A DNA stretch of 21,743 bases from Gammaproteobacteria bacterium. Its GTDB lineage: Bacteria; Pseudomonadota; Gammaproteobacteria; DSM-19610. The notes beneath the pieces are model-generated. The model ran no database searches, was not told where the DNA came from, and saw only the letters and a list, made by a program, of their open reading frames with translations. The number at the start of each line of letters is the position of its first letter. The stretch's first letter is position 1. The stretch covers positions 1-21,743 of the forward strand of contig DRQL01000093.1 in assembly GCA_011371465.1 (NCBI GenBank), given 5' to 3'. A program made the translations under genes and the position numbers. Shown here piece by piece: positions 1 to 6,097 of this stretch.

Positions 1-644
1 CTGGCGGGGTCGGGCTCGATCTTTGCGCGCAGCCGGTTGATGTGCGAATTGACGGTGTGTTCATAGCCTTCATAGTGGTAACCCCAGACCTGTTCCAGCA
101 ACTGCATGCGGGAAAATACCCGGCCGGGGTGGGAGGCGAAATGTTTCAGCAGGTCGAATTCGCGTGCCGTCAACGCCACTTCCCGGGCGCCGACCCGGAC
201 GCTGCGCCTGGCGGTGTCGATCAGTAACTCGCCGCTGCGCAGCATGGGCGTGGCATCTTCGCTGTCCGCCTGCAGTGCGCTGATGCGGCGCAACTGGGAT
301 TTTATGCGCGCCATCAGTTCGGGAATGCTGAACGGCTTGGTGACGTAATCATCGGCGCCGGTTTCCAGTCCGAGTACGCGCTCCTGTTCCGAGGATTTCG
401 AGGTCAGCATCAGGATGGGTACATAGGGTTCCCGGGCACGCAGTTGTTTGCAAACCGACAGGCCGTCCATGCCCGGCAGCATGAGATCCAGGATCACCAG
501 CTGGTACTGCCCGCGCTGAAACATCTCCAGTGCCTCGAATCCATCCGCGGCAATATCCGCATCACATCCCAGGTCCTGTACATGGAGACGGATCAGTCTG
601 GCAATATCTGCGTTGTCTTCGACGATGAGCAGGGTATGTGCCAT
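1..644 (-). CDS. OmpR/PhoB-family response regulator (C-terminus cut by window edge)
   Basis: DNA-binding response regulator of a two-component system, acting in the cytosol. The receiver domain fills residues 1-115 and has the acidic pair E9-D10, the phospho-acceptor D53 in ILDLMLPGMDG, T81 and K103 in the VTKPF motif. A winged-helix effector domain follows from about residue 135, with the typical VALTAREFDLL and SRMQLLEQVWGY stretches and HTVNSHINRLRAKI as the recognition-helix region. Only the last few residues are missing. The ATG at 644-642 is chosen because the receiver beta-1 strand (HTLLIVED) starts directly after it; no good Shine-Dalgarno sequence is visible. It lies downstream of the spondin gene on the same strand, separated by a terminator, so it probably has its own promoter or depends on read-through. 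A partner histidine kinase may lie beyond position 1. The family is certain; the signal sensed is unknown. Confidence 0.95.
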   Translation of the reverse strand, partial: MAHTLLIVEDNADIARLIRLHVQDLGCDADIAADGFEALEMFQRGQYQLVILDLMLPGMDGLSVCKQLRAREPYVPILMLTSKSSEQERVLGLETGADDYVTKPFSIPELMARIKSQLRRISALQADSEDATPMLRSGELLIDTARRSVRVGAREVALTAREFDLLKHFASHPGRVFSRMQLLEQVWGYHYEGYEHTVNSHINRLRAKIEPDPA

Positions 645-647
645 TGA

Positions 648-672
648 GTGGTCTGGTGCATGTGTGGTCTGG
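648..672 (-). repeat. 9-bp direct repeat in response-regulator leader
   Basis: GTGGTCTGG (plus strand) occurs at 648-656 and again at 664-672, a 16-bp period. The near copy is only 3 bp from the response-regulator start codon. It could be an autoregulatory or translational control site, but short direct repeats also arise by chance. Confidence 0.3.
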
Positions 673-694
673 AGAAGGCGCAGTGTGTGACAGA

Positions 695-723
695 AAAGGG
701 ACCGCTGCAAGCAGCAGTCCCTT
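695..723 (-). terminator. Intrinsic terminator of the spondin gene
   Basis: An inverted repeat pairs AAAGGGAC (695-702) with GTCCCTTT (716-723). After one mismatch the stem continues into GCTG/CAGC, with a four-base loop. Read on the minus strand the stem is followed by TTTTCTGTC, a short U-tract. It lies about 20 bp past the spondin stop codon, as expected for a Rho-independent terminator, and separates that gene from the response regulator. Confidence 0.75.
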
Positions 724-743
724 TCAGGGCCGGGGTGTTTCGC

Positions 744-1469
744 CTAGTCATCATGCTCGTGGTGCTTGCGCCCACGAACCGTGATTACAACTTTGGCTAC
801 GGGGTTCAGCCAGTGGTGAACGCGGCTGTCCAGGTCGCTGATGCCGCCGTTCAGGTCCATGTCGCCCAGCGTTCCGCGATGGATATGGACGGTCGTATTG
901 TGTTCCGTGGTGGTTACACCGCTTGCGCCGCTGCCGCTGTTGCCGCCGGGATCAGCCGGGATGCCGGGCACGCCCGGTGCGCCGCCACCGTTGATGATTT
1001 CGTCATTGGCTTCGGTGCCGGCATCATAGCCGTTCATATAATAGGTATAGGTGCCGTGCTTGCGGGGAATCCTGATGGCGTTCAGGCCGGCGAACCCGTC
1101 ATTGGTCGGCAGCAACATGGCGACCACGGACAGGCGGCGGTTGCCCTTGTGGGTACGCAGGTGGGCAGTGGTGGTTGCCCCGGGTGCCAGCAGCCCGCCA
1201 TTGGGGTTTGCCACGCTATCGGCCCCGATGGATGCCAGGTGGGCCTGCAGGCCCGAGGTGTCGCCACCTTCCGCCATGGCCTGCAGTTCGGCCGATGCGG
1301 TGTGGCCGGCCTGGAACAGGTGGGTGTTTCCGTTGTGTGCTGATACCAGCAGGGGTGTGAAATATACCGCGTTGGTCAGGTTGGTGATGGTGACGTCCAG
1401 TTCCTGGGCACTCGCCGCAGTCATGTGCATGCTGCCGGCTGCCAGCAGGCTGACAAGTATTTTTTTCAT
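744..1469 (-). CDS. Exported spondin-domain protein
   Basis: A 241-residue secreted protein. Residues 1-21 form a signal peptide (MKK, hydrophobic core, cleavage near ASA-QE). Residues 23-145 match the bacterial spondin_N domain, including DVTITNLTNAVYFTPLLV, an LF-x2-G segment and the hallmark LQAMAEGGDTS. A Gly/Pro-rich linker (about 160-184), with collagen-like G-A-P-G-V-P-G-I-P, leads to a C-terminal strand segment rich in His and Asp (HHEHDD). The start is set by GAGGAG nine bases upstream of the second of two close ATGs; the first ATG is only 3 bases from GAGGAG. In animals spondin_N is an extracellular-matrix domain; the bacterial role is unknown, and an adhesion or surface function is only inferred. 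Its own operator array lies upstream and a terminator downstream. Confidence 0.9.
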   Translation of the reverse strand: MKKILVSLLAAGSMHMTAASAQELDVTITNLTNAVYFTPLLVSAHNGNTHLFQAGHTASAELQAMAEGGDTSGLQAHLASIGADSVANPNGGLLAPGATTTAHLRTHKGNRRLSVVAMLLPTNDGFAGLNAIRIPRKHGTYTYYMNGYDAGTEANDEIINGGGAPGVPGIPADPGGNSGSGASGVTTTEHNTTVHIHRGTLGDMDLNGGISDLDSRVHHWLNPVAKVVITVRGRKHHEHDD

Positions 1470-1521
1470 GGTCATAAGCTCCTCGATCAGGTGTTTGCAT
1501 GCGGAAGAATTTCCGTGCACC

Positions 1522-1578
1522 TTTGTAGCGAAAGAGTTTCACGTGGGGGTCACGGAGAAATCACAAAACGATCACAGA
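1522..1578 (-). promoter_or_regulatory. Four-site 11-bp-period operator plus -10 of the spondin gene
   Basis: On the minus strand GTGA occurs four times with exactly 11-bp spacing; the plus-strand TCAC copies start at 1539, 1550, 1561 and 1572. Each is preceded by YG or TG, giving a half-site like YNGTGA-N5. Eleven-bp head-to-tail repeats are the known binding geometry of OmpR/PhoB-type regulators. A candidate -10, TACAAA (1527-1522), lies 11 bp past the last repeat, so the array takes the place of a -35 box, as in PhoB-activated promoters. The predicted transcription start is near 1515. The neighbouring response regulator is the obvious candidate activator, but that link is inferred. Confidence 0.7.
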
Positions 1579-1669
1579 CGGGAGCGGCCGTGCCTGCAGG
1601 CGGGTGATTAAAAAAACGCTGAAACCTTAGAAATCGATACTTTTGAGTGCTAGGCTATGCTCCATCGTG

Positions 1670-1697
1670 TTGACCAGGCCAGAAGGGGGGCTACGAT
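1670..1697 (+). promoter_or_regulatory. Candidate sigma-70 promoter of the ThDP-enzyme gene
   Basis: TTGACC (1670-1675), a 16-bp spacer and TACGAT (1692-1697) make a good sigma-70 match, with initiation expected near 1704 and a leader of about 55 bases. It conflicts with the small reading frame starting at 1696, whose ATG overlaps the -10 box. A weaker alternative upstream is TCGATA (1634-1639), a 16-bp spacer and TATGCT (1656-1661), which would place that reading frame inside the transcript. Confidence 0.5.
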
Positions 1698-1758
1698 GGA
1701 TGCGACCAATAACGTACTGAAAAATAATAGAAAGACTCGTTGTTATCCAGTGATCTAG
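1696..1758 (+). CDS. Possible 20-residue leader peptide abutting the ThDP gene
   Basis: ATG at 1696 is preceded by AAGGGGGG with a 5-base gap, a better ribosome-binding site than the downstream gene has. The frame encodes 20 residues (MDATNNVLKNNRKTRCYPVI) and stops at TAG 1756-1758. The ThDP-enzyme ATG follows at once and in the same frame, so termination-reinitiation coupling is possible. It contains Val, Leu and Ile codons but no run of them, so it is not an obvious ilv-type attenuator peptide. If the promoter with its -10 at 1692-1697 is the one used, this frame is not transcribed from its start. Treat it as a candidate only. Confidence 0.3.
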   Translation: MDATNNVLKNNRKTRCYPVI

Positions 1759-3657
1759 ATGTCTTCGGGTCTGAAAGAAATCGGTCGCGCGGGAAAGCCG
1801 ACAGCGCGCCGAGAGCGCACCTATGCTGACCTGATCGTTGCCTACCTGAACCAGGTCGGCGTGGAATATGTATTTGGTGTGCCCGGCGGTGCCATAGCGC
1901 CGCTGTTCAGCGCGCTGGCTCACCAGTCGCCGTGTGATCCATCGGACGTGGCGACGGGGCTTTCCCCGCGGATCCTGTCGCGCCGGACGCCACGCCGGAC
2001 GCGCGAATTGCGGGCGGTGGTGGCCCGTCATGAAGCGGGTGCGGCTTTTATGGCGGACGGGTACGCGCGCGAGACCGGCAAACTGGGTGTCTGTTGCGCA
2101 ACTACCGGCCCCGGTGCTGCCAGCCTGGTTACCGGGATTGCCTCCGCGTATGCCGATCAGATTCCCATGCTGGTGATTACTGCCCGGGAGGCCTCGCCGT
2201 ACCCGGGCAGCGGCGCCCTGCAGGATACGTCCGGTGATGCCATCGACACGGTCGGGATGCTTCAGCAATGCACTCGCTACAACGACCTGGTCTACCACCC
2301 GGAACAGCTGGAAAGGAAATTGCTGCAGGCCATGGTAGCCGCCTACCGCAAACCGGGCGGGCCGGCGCATATCAGTGTGCCGGTCGACATTTTACGAAGG
2401 GTGATTGCTGCCGAGACGGCGCCCTGCGACGTCGCGACGCTTTTCCGCCAACCCGACGTAGTGGATACACAGAGCTTTGATGCCCTCTGCCAGGTGCTGT
2501 TCAAGGCGCACAGGATCGTCCTGTTCCTGGGCGACGGGTGTCGCGGAAGTATCGATGCCATCGTGCAGTTTGCCGAGCTGATGGAAGCGGTGATCGTTAC
2601 CACGCCTTCCGGCAAAGGTTTTATTGATGCGCACCACCACCTGTACCGGGGGGTACTGGGCTTTGCGGGGCATGCCAGCGCACTCGAAAGCCTGGCGGAC
2701 GAGGACGTGGACCTGGTGCTGGTCGCCGGGACCGGTATGGACGAGCTCTCCGCCTGCGGTTGTGATGTTGCGACCCTGTCAGGCGGCAAGCTGGTGCATA
2801 TCGACGCGAACATGGAAAATTTTGTGCACTCACCCGCAGCCCGGTTGCACGTGTACGGGAACCTGCGCACCGTGTTCATGGACCTGGTACAGGTGTTTAC
2901 CAGTGTCGACTACCAGGACCAGACGCTGTTCAGCGGTGGCCCCTATGCCCGTGGGCGCGAGGCGTCCCGGCAGGCGGTATCCAGCTGGCGATTGCCGAAC
3001 AGCAGTATCAGTTTCGGGACCCCGCGCAAGGTTTCCCTCCACCAGGCGGAGAAATACCTCTGCAACGATACACCGATCAAACCGCAACGCCTGATGTGCG
3101 AACTGAGCCGAAGGTTTCCGCACCCTGCGCGTTTTGTGTGCGGGGCGGGTAACTGCCGGGCATGGGCGATTCACTACCTGCACCTCAGGAAAGGGGGTTG
3201 TTTCCGGACCGGCGCCGGTTACGGTGCCGTGACCTGGGCGATCGGTGCGGCGGTTGGTACCGCGTTGGGTGACCGGGGGTTGCCGGTGGTCTGCCTGACC
3301 GGAGATGGCAGCTTCCTGGTGAGCGGACAGGAACTGACGGTCGCCGTGCAGCACCGCCTGGCAGTGATTTTTGTGATCCTGAATGACCAGGTGCCGGGGG
3401 TGGTCAGGCACGGCCGTGCCCCGCAGGACGGGGACCCGGCCTGTTTTGAACTGCCGCCGGTCGATTATGCCGCGGTGGCGCGGGCCATGGGTGCGCAGGC
3501 CCATACGATCCGTTCGCCGGAGGACTTCGATGCCCTGGATATTGAAGCGATGTGCACGGCGGCCGGGCCGACCCTGCTCGATGTATATATCGATCCCGAT
3601 GAAGTCCCGCCCACGCAGACCGGGATGAACCTGCTGCAGACGGATCCCGCCGGGTAA
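1759..3657 (+). CDS. Thiamine-diphosphate-dependent enzyme, acetolactate-synthase-like
   Basis: A 632-residue cytosolic enzyme with the three-domain layout of the acetolactate synthase/pyruvate oxidase family. The N-terminal pyrimidine-binding domain has VEYVFGVPGGAIAPL and the catalytic glutamate E92 in RHEAGAAFMADGYAR, followed by TTGPGA. A central domain spans about 230-400. The C-terminal pyrophosphate-binding domain has GDGSF (515-519) and N542 of the metal-binding motif. Unusually, about 35 residues rich in Arg and Pro separate GGAIAPLFSAL from RHEAGAA, where acetolactate synthases have about ten. No regulatory small subunit (ilvN) is adjacent, so true acetolactate synthesis for branched amino acids is doubtful and the substrate is unknown. 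A TAG directly before the ATG fixes the upstream limit; no Shine-Dalgarno is visible at this start. Confidence 0.85.
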   Translation: MSSGLKEIGRAGKPTARRERTYADLIVAYLNQVGVEYVFGVPGGAIAPLFSALAHQSPCDPSDVATGLSPRILSRRTPRRTRELRAVVARHEAGAAFMADGYARETGKLGVCCATTGPGAASLVTGIASAYADQIPMLVITAREASPYPGSGALQDTSGDAIDTVGMLQQCTRYNDLVYHPEQLERKLLQAMVAAYRKPGGPAHISVPVDILRRVIAAETAPCDVATLFRQPDVVDTQSFDALCQVLFKAHRIVLFLGDGCRGSIDAIVQFAELMEAVIVTTPSGKGFIDAHHHLYRGVLGFAGHASALESLADEDVDLVLVAGTGMDELSACGCDVATLSGGKLVHIDANMENFVHSPAARLHVYGNLRTVFMDLVQVFTSVDYQDQTLFSGGPYARGREASRQAVSSWRLPNSSISFGTPRKVSLHQAEKYLCNDTPIKPQRLMCELSRRFPHPARFVCGAGNCRAWAIHYLHLRKGGCFRTGAGYGAVTWAIGAAVGTALGDRGLPVVCLTGDGSFLVSGQELTVAVQHRLAVIFVILNDQVPGVVRHGRAPQDGDPACFELPPVDYAAVARAMGAQAHTIRSPEDFDALDIEAMCTAAGPTLLDVYIDPDEVPPTQTGMNLLQTDPAG

Positions 3658-3686
3658 GCGCGTGCTTGCGCGCTGAACACCACAGG

Positions 3687-3701
3687 CGGCCCGAAGGGCC
3701 G
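3687..3701 (+). terminator. Weak hairpin after the ThDP gene
   Basis: CGGCCC (3687-3692), loop GAA, GGGCCG (3696-3701) forms a short GC-rich stem about 30 bases past the stop codon. No T-tract follows, so it may be a pause or mRNA 3'-end structure rather than an intrinsic terminator. Nothing else was recognised between 3658 and 3770. Confidence 0.35.
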
Positions 3702-3770
3702 GCGCGAGTAAAGCTGCAGGACAACGGCTGCCTGTTGTACCCCATACGGGATATCCATCAATCCGCGCCC

Positions 3771-3799
3771 TTGACCAGGGGCGCCGGTATCTGTACTAT
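3771..3799 (+). promoter_or_regulatory. Sigma-70 promoter of the CxxCxxC peptide gene
   Basis: TTGACC (3771-3776), a 17-bp spacer and TACTAT (3794-3799). Both boxes are close to consensus and the spacing is ideal. Initiation is expected near 3806, giving a leader of about 43 bases before the GTG at 3849. Confidence 0.75.
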
Positions 3800-3848
3800 G
3801 CGCGGCTTCAAAAAAAGGGGTCCGTTGGTCCCGTAAAGGGGAAGCAAA

Positions 3849-3974
3849 GTGGAAAAGTTCAAAAAATGTGCGGCCTGCAGGTATTGCCGGGTACACACCG
3901 CGATTACTACCGGTGCCGTGCTGCTGGCGGGCAGTATCATTTCCATCGTGATGCTGTACGACGGCGGTATGTAA
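3849..3974 (+). CDS. 41-residue single-pass membrane protein with CxxCxxC motif
   Basis: This small frame starts with GTG, preceded by AAAGGGG seven to eight bases upstream. A near-consensus promoter lies before it and a perfect terminator after it, which together argue strongly that it is a real gene. The first 16 residues are basic and contain C7-x2-C10-x2-C13 followed by H16, a possible metal or Fe-S ligand set or a redox-active cluster. Residues 17-37 are hydrophobic (AITTGAVLLAGSIISIVMLY) and predict one transmembrane helix; the tail is DGGM. By the positive-inside rule the Cys cluster should face the cytosol. The next gene is a thioredoxin, a possible partner. I do not recognise the family and assign no function. 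Confidence 0.75.
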   Translation: MEKFKKCAACRYCRVHTAITTGAVLLAGSIISIVMLYDGGM

Positions 3975-3998
3975 CGGTCGGCAGACACGACGGGCAGT

Positions 3999-4029
3999 AA
4001 AAAGGGGCGGCCAGTGGCCGCCCCTTTTT
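3999..4029 (+). terminator. Perfect intrinsic terminator
   Basis: A 14-bp perfect stem pairs 3999-4012 (AAAAAGGGGCGGCC) with 4016-4029, with a three-base loop AGT, and the descending arm ends in TTTTT. It lies 24 bases past the CxxCxxC peptide stop codon. Its 3' end is only 19 bases before the thioredoxin start codon, so it also sits in or next to the thioredoxin leader. The A-tract would let it work in both directions. Confidence 0.9.
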
Positions 4030-4048
4030 GCTCTGCGAAAGGGTTGTC

Positions 4049-4399
4049 ATGGACATTATGGATACATCACTGGAAACGTTTGAGGCCGATGTGCTGGCTG
4101 CATCGGATGCCCGGCCCGTGCTGGTGGATTTCTGGGCCGAGTGGTGTTCGCCGTGCCTGGTGATTGCGCCGGTGCTGGAGCAGGTGGTGAAGGACCTGTC
4201 GGGAGCGGTGGCGCTGGCAAAACTGGAAGTGGACCGGGGTGAAAATATGAAACTCGCCGGTCACTACCGGGTGCGCGGTTTTCCCACCGTGATCCTGTTT
4301 GCCGGTGGCAGGGAAGCCGGGCGTTTCAGCGGTGCCCGTTCGCGAACACAGGTGATCGCTTTTATAAAAACGCATGTTGATATTACAGATCCCGTCTGA
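4049..4399 (+). CDS. Thioredoxin-family protein with WCSPC active site
   Basis: A 116-residue cytosolic thioredoxin (no signal peptide). The fold elements are in order: PVLVDFWAEWCSPC with redox cysteines C33 and C36, KLEVDRGENMKLAGHYRVRGFPT with cis-Pro79, and VILFAGGREAGRFSGARSRTQVIAFI. The active site is WCSPC instead of the usual WCGPC; the residue between the cysteines tunes redox potential, so its partners may differ from those of the main thioredoxin. The start is the ATG five bases after AAAGGG; a TTG at 4028 in the same frame lies in the terminator and is rejected. A terminator lies just upstream and no convincing promoter was found between the two. A diguanylate cyclase follows after 47 bases. 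Confidence 0.93.
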   Translation: MDIMDTSLETFEADVLAASDARPVLVDFWAEWCSPCLVIAPVLEQVVKDLSGAVALAKLEVDRGENMKLAGHYRVRGFPTVILFAGGREAGRFSGARSRTQVIAFIKTHVDITDPV

Positions 4400-4446
4400 T
4401 TCAATGGCTTGCAGTATTTGCAGAGCAGACGCATCAGGCCCCAGGT

Positions 4447-5472
4447 ATGGACTATCAACAGGACGCGGCGCAGGCGCAGGAAATAGCCCGGCTGGTATTT
4501 CCGCTGATGACACGCCTGCAGATTCCCATGGACCCCCTCAATTACGCGCTCTGGTACGAGTACCAGCTGGGCAGGTCGGAGGAACTGGTTGCGGAACTGG
4601 ACAGGATCGAGTCCGGTGACATCGCCTACGACCCTGAACAGGCAAAAGCCCTGTTCCTGCGTTATGTTGCGACCCCGGGCGTCGAGGCACTCGAAAAAAT
4701 AGAAACCGAGGTATGCCGCCTGCTGGCAGACATCGTGCAGATCGTGATCGATGCCGGGCTGGACCTCACCAAATACAGTGCCGTGCTGGAAAGCTGCAGT
4801 TCGCGGCTGAAGAGTGCGGATGATATCCGTGATATTCGCAAGGTCGTGAGCACCCTGCTCAGCGACACCCGGAACATGTCCGACTCCAATCGCCACGTAG
4901 CCGGTGCACTGAAGGAACGGGCCGCCGAGATCGATACCCTGCGCGCCGAGCTGGACCGGGTGCGCAAGGAAGCCGTGCGGGATCCCCTGACCGGCCTGTC
5001 CAACCGGCGTGCTTTTGACGAGTGCCTGGCCGATTCGCTGGACCAGACCCTGCAGGAACTCAAACGGATCTGCCTGTTAATGATCGACGTCGATCACTTC
5101 AAGGACATCAACGACCGGCACGGCCACCAGATCGGCGACAAGATCCTGCAGTACATCGCGTCGGTGCTGAGAAAGAATTTCAAGGGCAAGGACCTGGTGT
5201 CACGTTATGGCGGTGATGAATTCGCCGTCATTGTGGAGAACGCACCGAGTGCCGGGGTCTATAACATCGCAGAAACCGTACGCAGGCAGATCGACGAAAG
5301 CAGCCTGAAACGCACCGATACCGGTGAGCCGCTGGGTGACGTGACCGTGAGTATCGGTTTTGAGTGTGCCCGCCCCGGTGATACGCCGGAAAAACTGCTG
5401 GATCGGGCGGACAAGGCACTCTACCAGGCCAAGCTGGATGGCCGGAACCGGGTTTTACCAGACAAGGGTTGA
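4447..5472 (+). CDS. Cytosolic diguanylate cyclase (GGDEF)
   Basis: A 341-residue protein that should make cyclic di-GMP from two GTP. The N-terminal ~150 residues are helical and contain PMDPLNYALWYEYQLGR, a pattern I associate with soluble GGDEF proteins of Pseudomonas-type bacteria. A short coiled coil (about 155-178) leads to the GGDEF domain: DPLTGLSNRRAF (from 179), DVDHFKDINDRHGH, RYGGDEF (signature 255-259) and VSIGF. The active-site signature is intact. The inhibitory I-site is KGKD instead of RxxD, so product inhibition may be weakened. No membrane segment is seen, so the signal is probably cytosolic. It ends two bases before the ATG of the next gene, so the two are almost certainly co-transcribed and coupled. 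Confidence 0.93.
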   Translation: MDYQQDAAQAQEIARLVFPLMTRLQIPMDPLNYALWYEYQLGRSEELVAELDRIESGDIAYDPEQAKALFLRYVATPGVEALEKIETEVCRLLADIVQIVIDAGLDLTKYSAVLESCSSRLKSADDIRDIRKVVSTLLSDTRNMSDSNRHVAGALKERAAEIDTLRAELDRVRKEAVRDPLTGLSNRRAFDECLADSLDQTLQELKRICLLMIDVDHFKDINDRHGHQIGDKILQYIASVLRKNFKGKDLVSRYGGDEFAVIVENAPSAGVYNIAETVRRQIDESSLKRTDTGEPLGDVTVSIGFECARPGDTPEKLLDRADKALYQAKLDGRNRVLPDKG

Positions 5473-5474
5473 AA

Positions 5475-6089
5475 ATGAAAATCAGTATTATCAGTGGCAG
5501 CCACCGCAAGGATTCCCAAAGTGAGAAGGTGGCCCGGTTTATCCGGCGGACACTGGAAGAACAGTCGATCTGTGAAGATACCTGGTTATTCAGCCTGGCC
5601 GGGAATCCCCTGCCACTGTGGGATGAAAGCATCTGGGACGCCGACCCGGAATGGGAACGCCGGCTTGCCCCCCTGTCCGCCGAGCTCGCTGCCAGCGACG
5701 CCTTCGTCATTATTGCTCCGGAGTGGCACGGCCAGGTGCCGTCCGGCCTGAAGAACTTTTTCCTGATGTGGGGGAAGGGCGAGCTGGCGCACAAACCGGC
5801 GTTGATCGTGACCGTGTCCTCCGCGGACGGCGGTGCCTACCCGGTCGCCGAATTACGCATGAGCAGTTATAAAAACAACCGCATCTGTTACATCCCGGAA
5901 CAGGTGATCGTGCGCAACGTGGAGTCGGTGCTGAATGACGATCCCGCGGCAAACAACGCGGAGGCGGACCGGTATTTCCGGGAACGGATCACCTATGCAC
6001 TGCGGATTCTCAGGGAATACGGACTGGCACTGGGGCAGGTAAGGGACAGCGGTGTTGCTGATCTTGCCCTGTTCAGGAACGGGATGTAA
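5475..6089 (+). CDS. NADPH-dependent FMN reductase-like flavoprotein
   Basis: A 204-residue flavodoxin-fold protein. The phosphate-binding loop is GSHRKDSQSEKV (8-19) after the strand MKISIIS. The second flavin-contact motif is PEWHGQVPSGLKNFF (82-96), matching the PEYNGS-x-P-x-LKN pattern of NADPH-dependent FMN reductases and azoreductase/chromate reductase relatives. W84-H85 replace the usual Tyr-Asn, which may change flavin or substrate contacts. The start is the ATG after AAGGGTTGAAA; the AAGGG ribosome-binding site lies in the last codons of the cyclase gene. Predicted to bind FMN and reduce flavin, quinone or another small acceptor with NAD(P)H; the substrate cannot be read from the sequence. 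It ends 8 bases from the stop codon of a convergent gene. Confidence 0.87.
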   Translation: MKISIISGSHRKDSQSEKVARFIRRTLEEQSICEDTWLFSLAGNPLPLWDESIWDADPEWERRLAPLSAELAASDAFVIIAPEWHGQVPSGLKNFFLMWGKGELAHKPALIVTVSSADGGAYPVAELRMSSYKNNRICYIPEQVIVRNVESVLNDDPAANNAEADRYFRERITYALRILREYGLALGQVRDSGVADLALFRNGM

Positions 6090-6097
6090 CCCGGGTT

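Noticed and set aside
648..1343. 231-codon open frame on the plus strand
   Set aside because: It is antisense to the spondin gene and crosses its terminator; the spondin frame has a signal peptide, domain match, operator and ribosome-binding site.
1470..1520. 17-codon N-terminal extension of the spondin protein
   Set aside because: It would bury the signal peptide; the GAGGAG site fits the ATG at 1469 with good spacing.
1627..2370. 247-codon open frame on the minus strand
   Set aside because: It is antisense to the ThDP enzyme and its promoter, without motifs.
1759..3657. Calling the ThDP enzyme ilvB/ilvG
   Set aside because: The long insertion, the divergence of the motif after GDGSF (LND rather than LNN) and the lack of a small-subunit gene make a biosynthetic acetolactate synthase assignment unsafe.
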